Positions 50,364 through 58,896 of a stretch of 64,000 bases of DNA are shown here, one piece after another. The notes under the pieces were generated by a model. That model did not search any database and was not told the origin of the DNA. It saw only the letters and a program-made list of their open reading frames with translations. How positions within the stretch are numbered: the first letter of the stretch is position 1; every line of letters begins with the position of its first letter. The translations under genes were made by a program, and so were the position numbers. The DNA is from Ktedonobacter sp. SOSP1-85. Lineage in GTDB: Bacteria > Chloroflexota > Ktedonobacteria > Ktedonobacterales > Ktedonobacteraceae. The DNA is taken from assembly GCF_016587415.1 (NCBI RefSeq), contig NZ_BNJI01000002.1, positions 2,046,001 to 2,110,000 of the forward strand. The letters run 5' to 3'.

Positions 50364-53300
50364 TTACTTTAAAGTATTTGCGTGCGAACAATTTCAAGGG
50401 CCTGCGCTCTGTATATATAGCTTTCCCTGATCAGGGGAGTATCCTGATTGAAGGGCAGAATGAGGCAGGGAAATCCACCCTGTTTGAGGCGATATACGTG
50501 GCTCTGTATGGGAAGCCGCTTGTTGGTGAGGAGAAACTCGCACGGCAAGATGAGGTAATACAGCATGGTCAGGCAAGCGCGTTTGTGGAGTTAGCGCTCA
50601 GCGTTGGGTCGCAAATATTGATTGTAACGCGTTACTTTGAACGCGGCAAAACCCAACAGGTTACACTTAAAATTCAAAGGCCTGATGGGTCAGAAGAGAT
50701 CGTACAACGCATACGGGCTGTGAATGACCGTATACTCAAAGAGTTGGGCAACCTTGATGGAGACTGCTTGCGCAACTCCTGTTTTGTGGAACAGAAAGAG
50801 TTAGGGCGTATTGAGGATCTGGCTCCTACTGACCGTGAAAAGGCTGTCCATAAACTGCTGGGCTTGGATCGTCTCACCAAATTGATAAGCGAATTTAAGT
50901 TTAAACCTGACCAGCGGGAGGAGCTTAGGTTGGCGGAGCGTCGTCTAGTATTGGCTCAACTACAAGCAAAAGAAAGGGTAGCTACGGCCCGGGAAGCTGA
51001 GCTGGCCGAGCGGTTGGATGCGGTTAAGGTTACTAAGCATCTAGGGCGCGTGAGCGATCTGGCAGCCCAGCGAGCGGCACTTGAGACTGCTTTGAGCGTA
51101 TGCAAGCAGCGTGTGCAAGAGGCGCGTGAGCGTTTGGCCTACTGTGAAAAACTGAAAGAGCAGATCGCATGTAGCGATCAGGTGAGCCAGCGCTTGATCT
51201 CTCTTGATCACACTTGTGAAGAACTACGCCGTAGCGAAGAAGAACTCGCCCGGCTAAAGGAGATTAAGCAAGCCGCGCTTCCCGCGGCTTCTGCCTATCT
51301 GAGCGATGTCACTATAGCTGCCGAGGCTGTAGCCCAAGTCGTGCAAGCACGACAAGACGTTCAGCAAGCAAAAATGTCGCTTGATGAAGCGCAACATCAA
51401 CTTCGAGAACTAAAGCAGGCCGAAGAGGAGCAACAACGCAAGGAACAAGCGCTGGTCGATGCTCAGGAGCGTCTGAGGAAACGACGTGTAGATGCCGCTA
51501 TCGAATCCCGCCGACTTGTCCAGGAGTTGAGTGCTCTGGAGGAGAAACGAACACGCCTGGAGCAGGCGCTTACACTGGTTAGGCAATGGGAAGCAGCTTG
51601 CGAACAGCGCGACGGTGTCCTGAGAGAAATCGATGCCGCACAAGCCAGGAGACAAGAGCTGCTGAGGCTTCAGGATGCAATACAGCAGTGGGAGAGGGAG
51701 GTCCAACGTGCAGAGGTGGCGACTTCCCAGGCCGAACAGGAACTACAGCAGGTGATGAGTGATATTCGCTTGTCTACAGCACATGATGCAGTCTCCGCCT
51801 GGATTCGCCTAAAAGGCGTAGAGATGGCAATTAGCGACTATGCGAGGCGACAAAGTATCGTACTTACTCGGCAACAGGCAACAGAAGCGGAGCTTGCAAT
51901 CGCCCGCAATCGGACGCGTTCCCCACTTTACGCTGGCGTAATTTTGATGGCCCTGGCGTTGCTGGCGTTTATGCTGGGAGTTCTCTGGGCACCAGCCCTC
52001 GTCCTCTTTCTCTGTTTGCTAGGAGGGGCTATTGCCTGCTGGCTCTGGTTTATGCAAGCGAGAAAGAGAATGAGAAATCCATCTGCTGTATTGGATCAGT
52101 GTAAGCGAGAGTCTCAATACCTCGATATGCAGCGCCAGGCAGCGATTCAGGCAGGAGGCGATCCATTGGCGCTGAGACATTATGAACAACAACTCCAGAC
52201 GTCCGGCTTTGCCATTCCCGCAGACGTTGTGACTGGTAGTGATCTCCAGGAGAATTTGCGCAAGCAACTGGAGGCGAAGCCAGGGCTCCACGCTTTACAA
52301 GAGGCGGCACAGCGGGTACAAGGGAAACACGCAGCCTTAACAGAACAACTAAAGCAGGCACGTGCCTGTGTCGAGGAAAACAGAAACGCGTTGTCTCTTG
52401 TTCAAGAGATGGGAGATCCTGCGCCAGTAATTGACGTATTGCAAGCGCGTCTCGCGGAGCATGAGGGATGCGTAACCACGATAGCGCAACAGGCGCAGCA
52501 ATTCTGGGTGGACGGACTGTGGCCGTCCACTAGCTCCACTGTGCAGTTGGCTCTTGCTACCTGTACAGAAAAGCTAAATGCGGCGAAGGCAGCTCAGGAG
52601 CAGCATGAACGTAATACGACGACCTTCATTGACGAGGCTGAGGCTGATCGAAGAAAAGCAGAGATGGCTGTGCACCAGGCAAAAGATCTCGTTATCGCTC
52701 GGCAAGCGGGAGATCCAATCACGGGAGTATTACAGGCACAGGAAGCTCTCAACAGAGTAGAGGCGCTCTGTTTGCAGCAGGAAGCAGACATGCACTCTTT
52801 GCTACAAAAGATTGCTGTACCAACTGAGAAAGAAGTAGAACTGGAACGCGGGCGGGCGCAGTCGCGGGTGCAGTCATTAGAGGACGATTGGGCGAAGTAT
52901 CCCTCGCTTCAGAAGGATTATCAAGAGCAGAAAGACCGCTTTAACCAGGAACTGACCTCGACCTCAGTTCAACTCAGAAATCTTCTGGATGCCTGCCAGC
53001 TCCTACATATTACGGGATTGCCTTCGTGTCCCGTGATGCCAGAGGAGAGTGCGTTCAATCTTCCTTATGAAGAGGTATTGAGAACAACCCTAAGCATTAC
53101 AGGAAGTGCCCTCCAGAATGCATTGGATGTGATGGATGAGCTAGGCACGCGCACTGATCTAGAGAAGGCCCTCGGCGAACAGGGGCAAATCGCGCAAAGG
53201 ATCAAGAGCAACGAAGTAGATGTCCAGCAACATCAGCAAACCATCAATAGCATTCTCACTGGCCGCGGTCTGGCACACCCGTCAATATATACCACTGATA

Positions 53301-54079
53301 GCCTGATAGTTTGCTGGCCACTTATCGCAGTAGTGTCCTCTGATGAGGAGAACCAGGTGACAAACGACCTGGAGCAGATAAGGAAAGATCTTTACGCAGT
53401 TGGTCAACAGGTACGTTCTCTCTCCGACGAATTGCAACAACCTGAGACGCCACTTGATATTGACGAGTGTCAACAGAAGGTAGATGAACTGCGGGAAGAG
53501 CGCCAGATCTGTGATTTGGGAGCGAGACTTATTCAGGAAACAAGAGATCGCATCGCGCGTCATGTTTTGCCTATTACTGAGCGCAACATGCAGCCGCTGC
53601 TCCAACAATTAACCGGTGGACGCTATCGTGATGTGCGCCTGACTTCGGAAGAGAGCAATGGCGCGCCCAGCACCGTAGACTATCGCATCCGTGTTTGGGA
53701 TCCAGCGGCAGGGCGCTTTGTGGCAAAGAACCTCTTCTCTGGTGGAACCCGTGATCAATGTTCATTGGCCCTGCGCCTGGCCTTCGCGTTAGCAACTCTC
53801 CCCCAGGAGTTAGGTGTAGCACCGGGATTTATTTTCCTGGATGAGCCACTGAGTGCCTTTGATTCCCAGCGTGCCCAGGCCCTGGTTGAATTGTTGTCCA
53901 CTGGCATCATTGCGCAACAATTCAATCAGGTAATCTTAATCTCCCATGTCCACGCCTTTGATCGCGATGCCTTTCACTATCATGTCCATATGGAAGGGGG
54001 ACAGATAGTGGCGTCGGATCTGCCTCTGGAAGAGTCAGAAAAGGACGTGCTGGCAGTGTCAGCAACGCGGGGGGGATGA
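50360..54079 (+). CDS. Rad50/SbcC-like ATPase with a membrane hairpin in the coiled coil
   Basis: A 1239-residue SMC-like protein. Walker A is LIEGQNEAGKSTLFEAIYVA (about 32-40); the signature FSGGTRDQCSLALRLAF (about 1126) and Walker B GFIFLDEPLSAFD (about 1155-1166) end the protein. Between lie long heptad-rich coils. At about residues 521-565, mid-coil, are two hydrophobic segments (YAGVILMALALLAFMLGVLW and PALVLFLCLLGGAIACWLWF) separated by a few residues and followed by ARKRMR, a membrane hairpin at the place where Rad50 has its zinc hook; no CxxC hook is seen. This resembles Bacillus YhaN, so the complex is probably tethered to the membrane. Confidence 0.88.
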   Translation: MITLKYLRANNFKGLRSVYIAFPDQGSILIEGQNEAGKSTLFEAIYVALYGKPLVGEEKLARQDEVIQHGQASAFVELALSVGSQILIVTRYFERGKTQQVTLKIQRPDGSEEIVQRIRAVNDRILKELGNLDGDCLRNSCFVEQKELGRIEDLAPTDREKAVHKLLGLDRLTKLISEFKFKPDQREELRLAERRLVLAQLQAKERVATAREAELAERLDAVKVTKHLGRVSDLAAQRAALETALSVCKQRVQEARERLAYCEKLKEQIACSDQVSQRLISLDHTCEELRRSEEELARLKEIKQAALPAASAYLSDVTIAAEAVAQVVQARQDVQQAKMSLDEAQHQLRELKQAEEEQQRKEQALVDAQERLRKRRVDAAIESRRLVQELSALEEKRTRLEQALTLVRQWEAACEQRDGVLREIDAAQARRQELLRLQDAIQQWEREVQRAEVATSQAEQELQQVMSDIRLSTAHDAVSAWIRLKGVEMAISDYARRQSIVLTRQQATEAELAIARNRTRSPLYAGVILMALALLAFMLGVLWAPALVLFLCLLGGAIACWLWFMQARKRMRNPSAVLDQCKRESQYLDMQRQAAIQAGGDPLALRHYEQQLQTSGFAIPADVVTGSDLQENLRKQLEAKPGLHALQEAAQRVQGKHAALTEQLKQARACVEENRNALSLVQEMGDPAPVIDVLQARLAEHEGCVTTIAQQAQQFWVDGLWPSTSSTVQLALATCTEKLNAAKAAQEQHERNTTTFIDEAEADRRKAEMAVHQAKDLVIARQAGDPITGVLQAQEALNRVEALCLQQEADMHSLLQKIAVPTEKEVELERGRAQSRVQSLEDDWAKYPSLQKDYQEQKDRFNQELTSTSVQLRNLLDACQLLHITGLPSCPVMPEESAFNLPYEEVLRTTLSITGSALQNALDVMDELGTRTDLEKALGEQGQIAQRIKSNEVDVQQHQQTINSILTGRGLAHPSIYTTDSLIVCWPLIAVVSSDEENQVTNDLEQIRKDLYAVGQQVRSLSDELQQPETPLDIDECQQKVDELREERQICDLGARLIQETRDRIARHVLPITERNMQPLLQQLTGGRYRDVRLTSEESNGAPSTVDYRIRVWDPAAGRFVAKNLFSGGTRDQCSLALRLAFALATLPQELGVAPGFIFLDEPLSAFDSQRAQALVELLSTGIIAQQFNQVILISHVHAFDRDAFHYHVHMEGGQIVASDLPLEESEKDVLAVSATRGG

Positions 54080-54230
54080 TAATTGAAGGCCTTTCAATGC
54101 ACATGAGTAGAGGAGGCTTCCTTTTTCTCAGGAAACTCTTCGTGTCTGTTGCATTCAGAGCAATGGAGTGTACAGCGAGCTGAGGTCAGAGTAATGGAGA
54201 ACAAGGAAGCCCTGATTATAGCATGAGTAC

Positions 54231-54923
54231 TTATCCATCCTTGCGTGTTGCAGCATACTTTTTGCGTGAAAAGTTCATTCGATCATCCAGGGATGAAGCA
54301 GCTTGCTCATCATTAAATAACGTTTGCTGTTTATTCGAACCCTGGTGGCTAAGTATGAGTTTTTTGATATCTTCTTGCGACTTTAATTCACCAAATTCGT
54401 CAATATGTTTGACCTCGATGTTCTCATCTGTAAGGGTATTTCCAATCAATTTGCTGTGATGGCACTCGTGTGGCTTGAACTCAGCACACATCAAAGCTAC
54501 TGGAATTTGTTTCTCCCATGCCGTGCGTAGTCGATTAATGCCTTATCGGTAAAACTCTCTTTTTCTCACTTTCGCATACGCAACCCGCCCATCGACATAA
54601 CATGTTTCATCATTGGGGCGCCCTCCCAACGTATCTCCTATGAAGAGATAGCGTATATGATGCTGATGAAGAGCCTTTTCAAGCGACTGCTTTGAAAATT
54701 GCTGATTGAAACGGGAGTGAGGTTGAGATCGAACATCTATTAACCACTCTATCTCATATTTGTGTAGCAGGCTTATGAACTGCCCAAACGAGCGTCCGCC
54801 ATATCCAATAGTGTAGATAGGAACATCAGATAGGGAGGCTTGCAGGGAACTTTCCCATTCTAATTGCACAAGCCCTTCTTGTATCCTACTCATCTTGCTC
54901 ATACAGATACATGTTTCATTCAT
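54231..54923 (-). pseudogene. DUF488-family protein with a nonsense codon
   Basis: The first half reads VPIYTIGYGGRSFGQFISLL, IEWLIDVRSQPHSRFNQQFS and YLFIGDTLGGRP, ends KREFYR at a TAA (54543-54545), and continues in the same frame with GINRLRTAWEKQIPVALMCA then EFKPHECHHSKLI. A Lys codon AAA to TAA change explains the break (family proteins have YRKGI here). DUF488 proteins are of uncertain function but are often seen near DNA-related genes. The plus-strand gap 54080-54230 holds nothing. Confidence 0.7.
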
Positions 54924-55097
54924 ATTTTATGTTCCTATCCTAGAACAAGTATACAAATCAACATTACTTCAGGTCAATTTCCCCGTACTCTCATGCTGTG
55001 TATATTCTTTGTTCACCTTGTAGGGATTGCACTTATGCAGTGCAAGTCGATATGAAATAGATTTATTGATCTTGCATAGAAAAGACTCAGTTAAAAG

Positions 55098-55165
55098 TTC
55101 AGCAGCACGATAAACCCTTGGAGCAGGTCTAGACCTGCTCCAAGGGTTTATCGTGCTGCTGAACC
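55098..55165. repeat. perfect 68-bp palindrome
   Basis: Two 34-base arms, beginning GTTCAGCAGCACGATAAACC and meeting at GGTCTAGACC, are exact reverse complements with no spacer. It lies just after the stop of the ZorB-like gene; on that strand it is followed by TTTTAACTG, so it may terminate transcription. It is longer and more perfect than a normal terminator. Confidence 0.9.
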
Positions 55166-55195
55166 GACAATGATCGTCAAATGTAGAAAAGCTTA

Positions 55196-55720
55196 CTACA
55201 CCTTGAAAAGAAATACGTCAATGGTTACGGTGTCGGGCGAATCTCCAAGGCGATAGAGCTTTTCAGTGTAATAGGATGCGTTTTCGAAAGCAAAGCGATC
55301 TCTACCTATGCTCTTGCATACATCGTATGTTTTGGCGGCAATATCAAGGGCTGTGGGAATATTATCGGTCGTCGGTGCCCCTCCATAGGCAATCACAAGG
55401 CCGACACTTCGCCCATTGAGAAAGCCCTGGCTGCGGATCTGCTTCTTTGCGTTATTGATGGCATCCGCATTATTGCTGAGATAGCCATTGGCATCGATAG
55501 TGATGGTAAAGCGATGCGGCTGTAGCTCAAGCCTTGGAATAGGTACAGGCGTTGGCGATGGCGTGGCTGTCGGCGTTGGCGTTGGTTTTGGACGAATGCT
55601 CGCTTTAAGTGGCGTAATGTTGGTGTTCGCGATGAGAAAAATCATCGCGAGCGCCAGCAAGAGATCGGCAAAGAGCCAGCCAACAGAGACAGGCGAACTG
55701 CGGAAGGACCGTTTCCTCAT
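55196..55720 (-). CDS. ZorB/MotB-like membrane protein
   Basis: A 174-residue protein. A single N-terminal membrane segment, VGWLFADLLLALAMIFLIAN, carries an Asp (about residue 19) in the position of the ion-carrying Asp of MotB and ZorB. A Pro/Thr-rich linker (PTPTPTATPSPTPVPIP) leads to an extracytoplasmic alpha/beta domain (HRFTITIDANGYLSNNADAI, VGLVIAYGGAP) that looks OmpA/MotB-like but without obvious peptidoglycan-binding residues. Its start overlaps the stop of the ZorA-like gene (ATGA). Together the pair should form an ion-driven motor unit. Stator or defence function is by analogy with Zorya. Confidence 0.72.
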   Translation of the reverse strand: MRKRSFRSSPVSVGWLFADLLLALAMIFLIANTNITPLKASIRPKPTPTPTATPSPTPVPIPRLELQPHRFTITIDANGYLSNNADAINNAKKQIRSQGFLNGRSVGLVIAYGGAPTTDNIPTALDIAAKTYDVCKSIGRDRFAFENASYYTEKLYRLGDSPDTVTIDVFLFKV

Positions 55721-57375
55721 GCATGTCCTCCCGCGGTAACGGTACTTCTAGTGCGACGTTTTCTAAAGGGCCAGGATACCTCGACGTCAGACAAATCCTC
55801 ACTTGCCTGCTTGAGATCCTTGACGGATTGAACAAGTTCAGGGCCAACTTGAGCTAGCACGCTGCTGGTCTTATGCAGATCTTTCGATGTTAACTCAAGG
55901 GTCTTGTTGGCTTCACTCTCAAGATGTTTGACGGCATGGTCCGTCTGCGTTTGCGCATACTCAAGATTGCGTGACATTTTTTCAATGGTCTGATCGAAGT
56001 CAGTTCCTAGATGTGTTGCGAGATCTTCAATTTTTTGTGTGGCACTGATCATATTGGTACTGGCGCTGTTCATGTGCTCTGCCGCGGTGGTCACTCCTCC
56101 AACCACACTCTCAATTTCGCGCAGGACATCCCTTTGTGTGGCATTGAGTTCGGCTATTTGTACACTAATCTCCTGCCCAATATTGACGTATCTATCCGCG
56201 TTATCAACCAGACTTTGTGAGGCCCCTGCCAGTCCCTGGCTTGCTGTGGCGAGTTCATGGCCGACCTGCGAGAGATCGTTGAGACGTCCCTGATAATTTG
56301 CCAGCTCAACATGCAACGACGTCATATCCTGGCGGAAGTCCTTCATCATGGGGACAACGGTCTCTGTCACCAACTCGTGGACGGTGGTTACCGAGTCCGT
56401 CGCTGCATTCACCATCTCTTTGGTAGTAGTGCTGGTCTCGTTCAGGACTGTTTGTAGCGCTTGCTCAAAGCGTTCTAGGCGCTGGTTCTGACTCTCTGTA
56501 GCGTCATCAATATATTGTTTGACTGTTGTATGGGTGTTGTACAGGAGTAAGTCGAGGGATTGTTCTACTTTCTCGAGCGCACTCTCTTGTGTCTTGGTGG
56601 CATTGTCAATGCTCGTTTGTACAAGCGCGGTATTCTCGCTCAGGCATTGCCTAAAGTCTTTGAAGTTCTGCTCCATCATGGTGTTGAGCGAGGTTACGGT
56701 ATGATTGACAATTTGTTTCAGTGCCTCTGTCGTGCTATCAACGACACTTTTGATGCCATTGACTGCTCGATCCAGGTCTGACTGATCGGTGATCAGGGGG
56801 TAGCCCTCTTCCGCGACGCAGGTGACCAGCTCATCAATTTTGCTTTGAAGCTTCCTGGTATATTTTGCGGCTTTGCTCGTCACCTGGCTCTCCAGGTACT
56901 GTTCATACAAAATGAGGAGAAGATAGCCGACCAGGAAGATGACGTCCAGGAGAGCGGTCATGGTGAAGGGAAGGACGCGACCATCAAACCCCGCCTGCCA
57001 GAGGGCCAGAAACGATCCCTGTTTGTTGCTGCCCGGGGTGGCGATATATTCCTGGTAAGCATTCACACCTTCATAGAGGCCTACCCAGGTGGTGATCAGT
57101 GGTGCCAGGCTAAAAATATTGCGCAGACCTCGTACAAAATGCATCCAGCGTGTATTGGTTTGAGCATCTTCAATCTCGTGTTGGAACCCTGGGGGATCGA
57201 GCCATAAGTAGGCGGAGTGAGGGGTCAGCGATTTGTATTGTTCACAGATTAATTCAACGCGTTGTATTCCTTCTGAGACTCCTAGCTTTTGCCCCTCGTC
57301 CATCAAATCGGCGAGATCGGTTGCGATATGGCTATAGTTTGTATTCTGAGCAAGTCTAGATTCGCGTATGCCCAT
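55717..57375 (-). CDS. ZorA-like membrane protein with long coiled-coil tail
   Basis: A 552-residue protein. Two hydrophobic stretches, NIFSLAPLITTWVGLYEGVN (about 85-105) and FTMTALLDVIFLVGYLLLIL (about 137-158), resemble the pore helices 3 and 4 of MotA/TolQ/ExbB proteins. They are followed by about 370 residues of almost unbroken coiled coil (for example SIDNATKTQESALEKVEQSL, LATASQGLAGASQSLVDNAD, LATHLGTDFDQTIEKMSRNL). ZorA of the Zorya defence system likewise has a MotA-like channel with a long cytoplasmic tail. GGAG eight bases before the ATG supports the start. It is transcribed with the ZorB-like gene and diverges from the TerB gene. Confidence 0.65.
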   Translation of the reverse strand: MGIRESRLAQNTNYSHIATDLADLMDEGQKLGVSEGIQRVELICEQYKSLTPHSAYLWLDPPGFQHEIEDAQTNTRWMHFVRGLRNIFSLAPLITTWVGLYEGVNAYQEYIATPGSNKQGSFLALWQAGFDGRVLPFTMTALLDVIFLVGYLLLILYEQYLESQVTSKAAKYTRKLQSKIDELVTCVAEEGYPLITDQSDLDRAVNGIKSVVDSTTEALKQIVNHTVTSLNTMMEQNFKDFRQCLSENTALVQTSIDNATKTQESALEKVEQSLDLLLYNTHTTVKQYIDDATESQNQRLERFEQALQTVLNETSTTTKEMVNAATDSVTTVHELVTETVVPMMKDFRQDMTSLHVELANYQGRLNDLSQVGHELATASQGLAGASQSLVDNADRYVNIGQEISVQIAELNATQRDVLREIESVVGGVTTAAEHMNSASTNMISATQKIEDLATHLGTDFDQTIEKMSRNLEYAQTQTDHAVKHLESEANKTLELTSKDLHKTSSVLAQVGPELVQSVKDLKQASEDLSDVEVSWPFRKRRTRSTVTAGGHA

Positions 57376-58073
57376 AGTTGGTCTCCGTTACATTCCTTGT
57401 GAGGAGGAAATATTTGTACGAAAAAGAGATAGAAGCATAAAAATTAAAAGACTGACTGATTAAAAACATTTGCTCTGATGTTCTCGAAAATGTTACAACG
57501 CTCTCTCATCCCACGACCTTCATTATGATCATTACAGTTGTATTGTGTTAAAAAAGAGCGTGAAAGATCAAGCTATAATCTTTTATAGTTTGATAAAAAA
57601 AGCGTTCTGACGATTTTGGAATTTTCGAGGAATCAGCGCATTTGAACGAGCTGGATTTTTATAATGGGTTTTACCCAGAATGCTTACAAATTTATAACTC
57701 ATCCAAACTATTTGTTATATTAATGAAATGGTATATACTTGTCAAGTATTAAATGCGTAAATATTCTTAGGTGAAAAAAGGTGGTAACAGGCCAAGAGAG
57801 AGCAACTATCATTTTTCTCTCATCGAACACCTTCTTGAAGATATTATTTATATGATAGTCTGCGTAAAAAGCAGATGAGCAAGGGAAATACCGCGTTTTT
57901 TGCTAAAAATGTCTATTTTTTCTTGACAGTAAACATAGAAATCGATACACTGCTAGCAATAATAAAGCTCTTCAAAAAAGAATATCCCGCAGATGGCATC
58001 AGATAGATAGGACAGAGAGAGCAAAACTTTTAGGAAGTGCCAAAAAAAGGTTTCTCTCATGGTGGCAATATTT
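57376..58073. other. AT-rich divergent promoter region
   Basis: About 700 bases between divergent operons, markedly AT-rich compared with both flanks. No gene is seen. Many TATA-like stretches (for example near 57580, 57715 and 57850) prevent choosing one promoter. Confidence 0.45.
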
Positions 58074-58144
58074 ATGAAAAGAAGTCATTTGTCTCCGCTA
58101 TCATTTTTATTTCCTGGACATTCACCGCTGATTATTTCATTTGC
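58074..58144 (+). CDS. exon 1 of the TerB/SNF2-like protein gene
   Basis: ATG 58074, with GGTGG about 9 bases upstream, opens 23 codons plus two bases (MKRSHLSPLSFLFPGHSPLI then ISF and GC). It is followed at 58145 by GTGCGCC, a group II intron 5' end. Adding the A at 58897 completes an Ala codon and leads straight into the long downstream frame, so intron phase and frame fit exactly. Unspliced reading would stop after about 41 residues. Confidence 0.6.
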
Positions 58145-58896
58145 GTGCGCCCTTTCACGGGTAAAGGAGTTTCTCAAAAGAGATATGCTTGAGTAATGGC
58201 ATAAGGGTTGAGCGGCATGCGTAAAGCCTCAGCAAGGCTTTAGGTGTGAAGCCCGCTGACAAAGGAGCTTGTGATCCTAGCCGAAAGGACCCAAGACCGA
58301 ACCCTGTGACCTATGCCGACGAGAGAAACCTTCGTCCGAAGCGTCGTTAGATAAGACGGGTGAAATGGCTGACACACCCGACCCAAAATGGGATGGCGGC
58401 TGTCCGGCTATGTGTAAATTATGGCTGGAATTGCTCCGAAGTCCGCCCGGCGTATAGGAGGCGAGCTAAGGGTCACTAGAACTTCTTTACTTGGAATGGG
58501 GGAACTCTCAAACCGCTTTACTCGACAGAGACGCGAGAATGCTAGCGTGCGGCAGAGAGGGCGGAGGCGGCATAGTAACCGAACGCCACGCTGTAATGGC
58601 GAGGACATGGTGAAGGTCCGCCAGGGAAAGACGCTTGACGAGAGGAAGAATGGATGCAGTGAGGAAAGCAGATGACGGTTGGAGTAGTGGCATCATGTTC
58701 TCCAGCAGAGTGGGGGATGCCATGCAACAGGTTGTGCTGTGCTCAAACTGGTGCTCTTCACGGGGGCAACCCAAATCCACCACCTCATACGCAAGGGCCG
58801 AATAGGTCATGTCGAGTACTGGAAAGCGCAGTGCGGGGAAACTCGCCTGCTGCGTTTGGACGGGGGGAAAGGACGTAAGTCCCTACCTATCCGTAC
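58145..58896 (+). mobile_element. ORF-less group II intron in the TerB/SNF2-like gene
   Basis: A 752-base intron starting GTGCGCC and ending TAC (the AY consensus). Domain V is exactly 34 nt (58824-58857): AAGCGCAGT/GCTGCGTTT with the AGC-GUU triad, a 2-nt CU bulge, GCGGG/CTCGC and a GAAA loop. Domain VI is GGAC-GTAA-GTCC. EBS1 candidate GTAAAT (58414-58419, 269 bases in) pairs with the last exon bases ATTTGC (one G-U). GGTGTGAAGCCCGCTGACAAAG lies 98 bases in, as in the iscB intron. No RT frame is present. The short frames inside it are not genes. Confidence 0.82.

Noticed and set aside
54543..54923. DUF488 gene as a complete 126-residue protein
   Set aside because: The family continues in the same frame beyond the TAA with conserved CAEFKPHECHH, so the short version is a truncation.
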